DNA from: Pseudomonadales bacterium
GTDB lineage: Bacteria > Pseudomonadota > Gammaproteobacteria > Pseudomonadales > DC-out160
Length of the DNA stretch: 11,145 bases
Direction of reading: 5' to 3'
NCBI GenBank assembly: GCA_016765265.1
Contig: JAESQG010000214.1
Span: 20,514 to 31,658, forward strand
In this document: positions 7,077 to 11,145 of the stretch, one piece after another
Layout of the letters: each line of letters begins with the position of its first letter
Numbering within the stretch: position 1 is the first letter of the stretch
Translations under genes and position numbers: made by a program
The notes under the pieces: model-generated
What the model was told of the DNA's origin: nothing
The model's input: only the letters and a program-made list of their open reading frames with translations
The model's database searches: none

Positions 7077-8684
7077 ATGCAAAAAATAATTATAAAAAAT
7101 GCTTTTTTAATTTTCTTCATTGTAGCTTCGAGCCAAAGCCATGCTCAGTTATTTCAAAACCTGTTAATCGGCAACGCTAAAGCGTTGGCGCTCGGTCAAG
7201 CGGTAACGGCTGATCCGCCCGGCATAGACGCCGTTCATTTTAATCCCGCTGGGCTGACCCGTTTAAAGGGACGTCAAATGGAAATAAAGGTGCTTGCGGC
7301 TGATTTTTCTCTTGTTGGTGAGTTTGAGTTAAATAATCCGGAAATAATTCAGCGGTATAATGAGTTGGATCTTGTGGATCCTATGGAAGGAGCGAGAACT
7401 GAAGTCGATAGTTTAGGGGTATACTTACCTGTAGTTGGGTTCACTGAAGTACCCTTTCCTATCGCACCACTAGGTGGCGTTTCATACAATAAAATTGGAT
7501 CAAAATGGACTTTCGCTAATTCCGTGTACGCCCCCATGGCATTTGGGCTTTCGCGAGGAGATGATAATCCCGGCGTCATCTTCGGCCGAAAGTTGGCCAT
7601 TACTCGTCTGACCTTTTTTGCACCCTCCTTCGGTTATGAGGTGACAGATACATTCTCCGTAGGCATGACAGTAGCATTTTCGTTTACAGGCATGGCGGCT
7701 AATTTGGTATATCGAGCATCAGGAGGGGTGATTAGGGAATTGGCGGAACTACTTGATCAAGTCTGCGATCGTACCGATAGAGAGGGTTTTGTGTTAGAGG
7801 TTCCTTTTCTAAATGTTTGTGGGGGAGCTATTAGTCCGTTCGGAGGACTATTTGATTTTGATGTCGATTTAAAAAAGAATCTATCGTACACCTATAATAT
7901 CGGGCTGTTATGGGATGTAACCGAGTGGTTAACACTTGGAATGGTTTATCAGTCTGAATCTGTAGATACCCTTAAAGGAAAAATGGATATCCAGATTTAC
8001 CCTGAGTTGCTTGGCTTGTTGAATGGGCTTGCGGAGAATGAACCGTTAAAAACAATCTTATTGGATGCCGCCCAACATCCAACAGACGGGCATATAGAAG
8101 AGACAGGATCGATGAGACTAGTAACGCCTCAGCATCTCTCCTTCGGTATGAGTTTGATGGTTTTGCCAAAACTAAAGTTTAATGTAGATGTTAAGTGGAC
8201 TGAGACGAGTCAGTGGGCCGAGTTAGATTTTCAAACGGACAATAATGTGGGGCTGTTTGGATTATTTACGGTTTTACAAGTAAAAGGAGCGAGCCCCAAC
8301 GCTTTGACGGTACCGAGAGGTTATGTAGATACTGTAAACTGGGGTTTTGGTCTTGAGTATCAGTACAATGCCAAAACGGCCTTACGCTTCGGTTATGAGC
8401 CGCGAAAGACTGGTATTCCTGATGACAGAAGAGACTTTCTTGTTCCAGTGGCGGATATGGATGTCATTGCCGTGGGCTTCAGTCGTAAGTTAAGTAAAAC
8501 TAGTTCTTTTGATCTCACCATTGCAACGACTAAAAGTGACATGTTCATTCCGACTGGGTCCAGTAGAAACGGTAACGATCATACTGAAATCAATAACTTC
8601 ATCTATCACCCAACCGCTGGTTTAGATACCCGGTCTAGTTTAAGCATATTTTTGATTGAAACTAGTTATCGGAAGCATTTCTAG
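7077..8684 (+). CDS. FadL/OmpP1/TodX-family outer-membrane transporter
   Basis: This is an outer-membrane beta-barrel of the FadL type, which lets long-chain fatty acids or other hydrophobic compounds enter the cell. The 535 residues begin with a Sec signal peptide (MQKIIIKN, hydrophobic core, likely cut after SHA at 23). The mature N-terminus carries the family hatch signature GNAKALALGQAVTADPPGID and then FNPAGL (55-60). Alternating strands follow and the chain ends in Phe (SYRKHF), as expected for BAM-dependent insertion. Cys229 and Cys247 lie in one exposed-looking segment and may form a disulfide. It is longer than E. coli FadL (about 446 residues). An in-frame stop at 7059-7061 makes the ATG at 7077 the first possible ATG; its Shine-Dalgarno is weak. 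A stem-loop follows, so it is probably monocistronic. Whether it carries fatty acids or another ligand is not shown. Confidence 0.92.
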   Translation: MQKIIIKNAFLIFFIVASSQSHAQLFQNLLIGNAKALALGQAVTADPPGIDAVHFNPAGLTRLKGRQMEIKVLAADFSLVGEFELNNPEIIQRYNELDLVDPMEGARTEVDSLGVYLPVVGFTEVPFPIAPLGGVSYNKIGSKWTFANSVYAPMAFGLSRGDDNPGVIFGRKLAITRLTFFAPSFGYEVTDTFSVGMTVAFSFTGMAANLVYRASGGVIRELAELLDQVCDRTDREGFVLEVPFLNVCGGAISPFGGLFDFDVDLKKNLSYTYNIGLLWDVTEWLTLGMVYQSESVDTLKGKMDIQIYPELLGLLNGLAENEPLKTILLDAAQHPTDGHIEETGSMRLVTPQHLSFGMSLMVLPKLKFNVDVKWTETSQWAELDFQTDNNVGLFGLFTVLQVKGASPNALTVPRGYVDTVNWGFGLEYQYNAKTALRFGYEPRKTGIPDDRRDFLVPVADMDVIAVGFSRKLSKTSSFDLTIATTKSDMFIPTGSSRNGNDHTEINNFIYHPTAGLDTRSSLSIFLIETSYRKHF

Positions 8685-8740
8685 TTTAGGAAGATGGGTT
8701 CTAGTTTAGGAAGATGGGTTCTAGTTTAGAAAGATGGGTT
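8681..8740 (+). repeat. Three tandem copies of a 20-bp unit spanning the FadL-type stop codon
   Basis: The units occupy 8681-8700, 8701-8720 and 8721-8740. Each starts CTAGTTTAG and ends AAGATGGGTT; copies 1 and 2 are identical and copy 3 has one G-to-A change at unit position 10. The first unit begins on the last base of the terminal Phe codon and contains the TAG stop (8682-8684), so the array grew outward from the end of the gene. The near-identity of the copies suggests recent slippage or duplication. Confidence 0.95.
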
Positions 8741-8745
8741 TAGTG

Positions 8746-8777
8746 TCCCTGCTATTAACATTTTGTAATAACAGGGA
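8746..8777. terminator. Stem-loop between convergent genes; possible bidirectional terminator
   Basis: TCCCTGCTATTA (8746-8757) pairs with TAATAACAGGGA (8766-8777) over 12 positions with one mismatch and an 8-base loop. In minus-strand RNA the mismatch becomes a G-U pair. Neither side has a run of Ts, so it is not a textbook intrinsic terminator. Its place between the 3' end of the FadL-type gene and that of the aldehyde dehydrogenase remnant suggests it marks or protects transcript ends. Confidence 0.45.
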
Positions 8778-8838
8778 GGACTGAGTTAAAGACTCTAGGC
8801 TCGCTTAACGTTAATGACTTGTATCTCCGTTGAGCCTT

Positions 8839-9030
8839 CTACTCCCCAACGACCATGGCAATGGATACAGGGACATTCCATTTCTCGGCTGCTTCTACCG
8901 CTTGATTAACTTGTTCTACACTGCATTCTGGGGCTCGCGCAAATACTTCCCCGTTAGCTGGATTAATGACAGGGAAACTGTCTTTCGTTTTAACCAAATC
9001 ACCATTAATTAGTAAACTATACTCACTCAT
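8839..9030 (-). pseudogene. N-terminal remnant of an aldehyde dehydrogenase (63 codons)
   Basis: The first 50 residues look like the start of a NAD(P)-dependent aldehyde dehydrogenase: INGDLVKTKDSFPVINPANG (8-27), then EVFARAPECSVEQVNQAVEAAEK (28-50). Family members continue with an F..W segment and run to about 480-500 residues with a catalytic Cys and Glu. Here the homology stops after AAEK and an unrelated tail of 13 residues (WNVPVSIAMVVGE) leads to TAG. No further ALDH sequence is visible before the stem-loop and the end of the FadL-type gene, so roughly 90 percent of the gene is gone. The start is well preserved: GGAGGT lies 6 bases before the ATG. It cannot be an active dehydrogenase because the cofactor and catalytic domains are absent. 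A short peptide might still be translated. Confidence 0.8.
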
Positions 9031-9179
9031 CTTGTAACCTCCACTGTTTGATTATTTTGGGTAGTTGAGCCGCCTACCGGTATAAACAGAGCATACTCAG
9101 ATTGATATGAAACCTTGGTTTATTAGGCCACAATACTTTGATCTGCGCTGAACTAGCAGAAGGCTTATATGTAAGGTGC

Positions 9180-9188
9180 TAATATAAT
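9180..9188 (+). promoter_or_regulatory. Candidate -10 region of msrA
   Basis: A perfect TATAAT lies at 9183-9188. An overlapping TAATAT (9180-9185) is preceded by TGC, giving an extended -10. No good -35 is seen at the right distance. Transcription would start about 75 bases before the msrA ATG, within the 239-base gap divergent from the aldehyde dehydrogenase remnant. Confidence 0.35.
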
Positions 9189-9269
9189 AATGAGGTGTGA
9201 TAGTAATAATCTAATGAACAACATATAGATAACCGAGGACAATAGTTCCTTGCTAGGGAGAAGAATCTG

Positions 9270-9905
9270 ATGAGGCCGTTGCCAGAGAGACAAGTACTAA
9301 TGACACAGAGTCTACGAATATTAATATTGATCAATTTATTGTGTTCGGCAGTCAATGCTGCGGCGGATGCGGCCGTACTGGCTGGAGGGTGTTTTTGGTG
9401 TATGGAGTCAGATTTTGAAAAACTGGAAGGAGTCACCGATGTGGTTTCTGGATTTACCGGTGGTACCTTAAAAAAACCGACCTATAACGGTAATCATAAA
9501 GGGCATTATGAGGCAGTTGAAATAAGCTATAACCCCAATAAGGTGACATATCAGCAGCTACTCATTCACTATTGGGTTAACATTGATCCGTTTGATGGGA
9601 GGGGGCAGTTTTGTGATAAAGGCTCAAGTTACTTGAGTGCTATTTTTGTAGCAAACAAGGAAGAAAAGAGAATCGCTGAACAATCCAAAACTGAAGTGGT
9701 AAACAAATTTCCAAACAATACAGTAGTCACTCCCATTCTTGATGCTTCGATCTTTTATCCCATCGAAGGTAATGAAAGTTACCACCAGGATTATTATAAA
9801 AACAATCCTATTCGATATAAGGCATACCGTTGGAACTGTGGCCGGGATAAGCGTCTGAGAGAAGTTTGGGGCGACACACCCAAGGCGAATTTTAATCTCA
9901 AATAA
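9270..9905 (+). CDS. msrA: Peptide methionine (S)-S-oxide reductase MsrA, with signal peptide
   Basis: MsrA reduces the S-epimer of methionine sulfoxide in oxidised proteins, with electrons normally from thioredoxin-like donors. The signature GGCFWCMES (39-47) holds the nucleophile Cys41. GQFCDKGSSYLSAIF (112-126), the YHQDYY segment (171-176) and a late Cys190 (WNCGRD), a likely resolving residue, also fit. Ahead of the domain is a typical Sec signal: charged start, then LRILILINLLCSAVNAAADA, so the enzyme probably acts in the periplasm, unlike E. coli MsrA. ATG 9270 has AGGGAG 9 bases upstream; the in-frame ATG at 9300 (Met11) gives a more standard-length signal peptide but has a weaker AGAGAG site, so the start is uncertain by ten codons. 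No MsrB domain is fused or adjacent. The DUF2798-like gene follows after 30 bases and is probably co-transcribed. Confidence 0.95.
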   Translation: MRPLPERQVLMTQSLRILILINLLCSAVNAAADAAVLAGGCFWCMESDFEKLEGVTDVVSGFTGGTLKKPTYNGNHKGHYEAVEISYNPNKVTYQQLLIHYWVNIDPFDGRGQFCDKGSSYLSAIFVANKEEKRIAEQSKTEVVNKFPNNTVVTPILDASIFYPIEGNESYHQDYYKNNPIRYKAYRWNCGRDKRLREVWGDTPKANFNLK

Positions 9906-9935
9906 AGTGATGGTTTATATCAACAAGGTGCGCCA

Positions 9936-10163
9936 ATGATTGATCGTAAATATCAAAAACTAGTATTTTCTTTTTTTATGTCATTATTAATGTCTTGCAT
10001 TATGTCTCTGGTGATTAGTATTTTTAACATGGGCCTAGTGAATAATATTATACAAATCTGGTTGAATGCATGGGCGTTTGCTTTCACTGTTGCATTTCCT
10101 ACTATTATTGTGGTGTCGCCCTTGGTGCATATGCTAGTTAGTATTACCTTGAAAGATGAATAA
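9936..10163 (+). CDS. DUF2798-like small two-helix membrane protein
   Basis: This 75-residue protein has the layout I associate with DUF2798: a short basic start with a family-like RKYQ.L.F, a first membrane helix rich in Met and Ser (about 9-30, FMSLLMSCIMSLVISIF), a short loop with NMGL and a W (31-43), and a second helix (about 44-70) containing AFPTIIVVSPLV. It should sit in the inner membrane. The biochemical role of the family is unknown. AAGGTG lies 5 bases before the ATG and the gap to msrA is only 30 bases, so the two are likely one operon; whether they share a function is an inference from position alone. Its stop codon falls inside a short tandem duplication (10152-10177). Confidence 0.82.
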   Translation: MIDRKYQKLVFSFFMSLLMSCIMSLVISIFNMGLVNNIIQIWLNAWAFAFTVAFPTIIVVSPLVHMLVSITLKDE

Positions 10164-10177
10164 AAAAAGATGAATAA
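10152..10177 (+). repeat. Two copies of a 12-bp sequence over the DUF2798-like stop codon
   Basis: AAAGATGAATAA occurs at 10152-10163 and again at 10166-10177, separated by AA, giving a 14-base period. The first copy holds the last codons and the TAA stop. The placement resembles the 20-bp array at the end of the FadL-type gene. Confidence 0.85.
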
Positions 10178-10198
10178 TAAAATGATTAAATAGCGAAA

Positions 10199-11074
10199 TT
10201 ATGCTATTTCAAAATGGGCGAAATAGCATCCCGAGACAGGCTCCATCCCATCTTTTCTCTCAGAAAAATACGCTTCATATTGCTGTTCTGGAGACATGTT
10301 TTCCTTTAATGCGTAGCCTATGTCAGCTACATCTTTAAGAAACTGCTCGGGAGTGAAGTTATTGTCGATTAGCGGCTCGCCGGATAATCGTGTATAGATT
10401 TGTAGTAGCTTTATTTTATATTTTTGTCCTTTCATTATTTCATCAAAAGAGGTGGCGTAATCGAATGCAAGTTCACTAGATTTAGCGGCTACCTCCACCA
10501 AGGCTTTTAATGTAGAAAAAATAGCGTCTCTTGATAAGTAAACAGTGACACCCAACCAATAGAAAAATGCTGGCTGGCTAGAGTCAAAGCTGGAGTTCTT
10601 AAGTGCAGTCGCAAGGTCTTCTCGTTCCAGATCAGCCGCTATAAATTCTAGATTAGAGGGAATAGGTATGCCAGCTTTGGCCAGTCGCTCCTTTTTGAAA
10701 TTCTGGCTGCCCGGATGATCTATCTCGTAAACCGTCACTGAGTCACGTAATTCTGGATGGCTGAGGCAAAAACTATCTAAACCGGCGCCGATGACCACCA
10801 CTTGTTTCATGCCCCCCTTAACCGCAGCCAAGACACGGTCTTCTGTAAAGCGTGCCCTTGCCAGTACTTGTGCTTTTATTGGGTTCAATGGCCGCATCAA
10901 TGCACCAAACACGATTTTATTTAAGATAGGATTGCTAACTGCCTTTTGCCAGGGGAAGGCGGATAACGGTAAGGCAAAATGGTCTGCAAATACGATAGGA
11001 GAATCTTTTAGTAGATGTGAGGCTCGAACTGCTGCGGCGCCTTCTGCGGTACGACTTCGCTGTATCTCTTTCAT
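10199..11074 (-). CDS. Class I SAM-dependent methyltransferase, leucine carboxyl methyltransferase-like
   Basis: This is a cytoplasmic methyltransferase of the family that includes leucine carboxyl methyltransferase and many bacterial polyketide- or small-acid-directed O-methyltransferases. The 291 residues show the family marks: an N-terminal helical region with RARFTED (73-79), the SAM-binding strand and loop VVVIGAGLDSF (92-102), the acidic motif VYEIDHPGSQNFKKERL (115-131, with Glu117 and Asp119), AADLE (146-150), and FYWLGVTVYLS (171-181). The GAGLD plus E.DHP.....K combination is diagnostic. GGGAG lies 8 bases upstream of the ATG. The gene converges on the DUF2798-like gene, with 35 bases between stops. 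Upstream sequence to the window edge (11075-11145) shows no clear promoter. The acceptor substrate is unknown. Its last codons form an inverted repeat. Confidence 0.9.
   Translation of the reverse strand: MKEIQRSRTAEGAAAVRASHLLKDSPIVFADHFALPLSAFPWQKAVSNPILNKIVFGALMRPLNPIKAQVLARARFTEDRVLAAVKGGMKQVVVIGAGLDSFCLSHPELRDSVTVYEIDHPGSQNFKKERLAKAGIPIPSNLEFIAADLEREDLATALKNSSFDSSQPAFFYWLGVTVYLSRDAIFSTLKALVEVAAKSSELAFDYATSFDEIMKGQKYKIKLLQIYTRLSGEPLIDNNFTPEQFLKDVADIGYALKENMSPEQQYEAYFSERKDGMEPVSGCYFAHFEIA
10201..10229. terminator. Perfect 10-bp inverted repeat at the 3' end of the methyltransferase gene
   Basis: ATGCTATTTC (10201-10210) and GAAATAGCAT (10220-10229) flank a 9-base loop. The element encodes the last residues CYFAHFEIA of the methyltransferase and touches its TAA stop. 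A third, plus-strand copy AAATAGC (10188-10194) allows an alternative hairpin with 10203-10209. In the minus direction AT-rich DNA follows, including a T run read from 10162-10168, so it could help end transcription between the convergent genes. It lacks a T-tract immediately after the stem. Confidence 0.45.
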
Positions 11075-11145
11075 TAGCTAGTGCTCCCGAATTGGTTTCT
11101 TAATTCCTGTTCCTAAGATTCTCTTCCTAGGTTTTAGGGTCTAGG

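Noticed and set aside
8681..8740. Tandem repeat considered as a CRISPR array or attachment site
   Set aside because: The units are directly adjacent with no unique spacers, and there is no cas gene, integrase or tRNA nearby.
8797..8860. A shifted frame after the aldehyde dehydrogenase remnant containing PWS, which resembles the F..WS segment of the family
   Set aside because: The spacing from AAEK to the Trp is about five residues too long and nothing family-like follows, so a simple frameshift does not explain it.
9179..9436. An 85-codon minus-strand frame opposite the start of msrA
   Set aside because: It is antisense to the signal peptide and catalytic motif of msrA and shows no family features.
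11075..11145. AGG/CCTAGG-rich sequence at the right edge that loosely resembles the 20-bp repeat
   Set aside because: Only short AGG-type words match; there is no alignable unit or period.

Overview
The window looks like ordinary chromosome from a Gram-negative bacterium, most likely a marine-type gammaproteobacterium. Supporting signs are a FadL-type outer-membrane protein, an EmrAB-type pump built to span two membranes, a Tat lipoprotein, and moderate GC with AT-rich intergenic DNA. The taxonomic guess is an inference from gene content; no rRNA or tRNA is present to test it. I see no transposase, integrase, phage gene, CRISPR array or replication origin.

Left half (1-5632, all on the minus strand). 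Reading in transcription order, the genes are: a Tat-exported lipoprotein with five 44-residue repeats and a beta-lactamase/PBP-like serine hydrolase domain; an LLM-class (luciferase-like) flavin monooxygenase; an EmrA-like membrane-fusion protein; and an EmrB-like MFS efflux protein cut off by the window edge. The two pump genes overlap by 11 bases and are certainly coupled. Gaps of 78 and 106 bases separate the other genes, so one transcript is possible but not shown. A 13-bp inverted repeat lies just upstream of the pump genes.

Middle (5633-8777). A YdjA-like nitroreductase is divergent from the hydrolase gene. A 574-base AT-rich gap with no convincing gene follows, then a FadL-type outer-membrane transporter. 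The stop codon of the FadL-type gene lies in the first unit of a threefold 20-bp tandem repeat, and a stem-loop follows.

Right part (8778-11145). A minus-strand remnant of an aldehyde dehydrogenase keeps its ribosome-binding site, start codon and about 50 N-terminal residues. Next come a probably exported methionine sulfoxide reductase (msrA) and a DUF2798-like two-helix membrane protein on the plus strand. These converge on a minus-strand SAM-dependent methyltransferase of the leucine carboxyl methyltransferase-like family, whose last codons form a perfect 10-bp inverted repeat.

Functionally the window mixes envelope transport (FadL in, EmrAB out), flavin redox enzymes and oxidative repair. 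I found no clear new multi-gene system. The most unusual items are the repeat-bearing serine hydrolase, the tandem duplications sitting on two stop codons, and the well-preserved 5' end of a lost aldehyde dehydrogenase.
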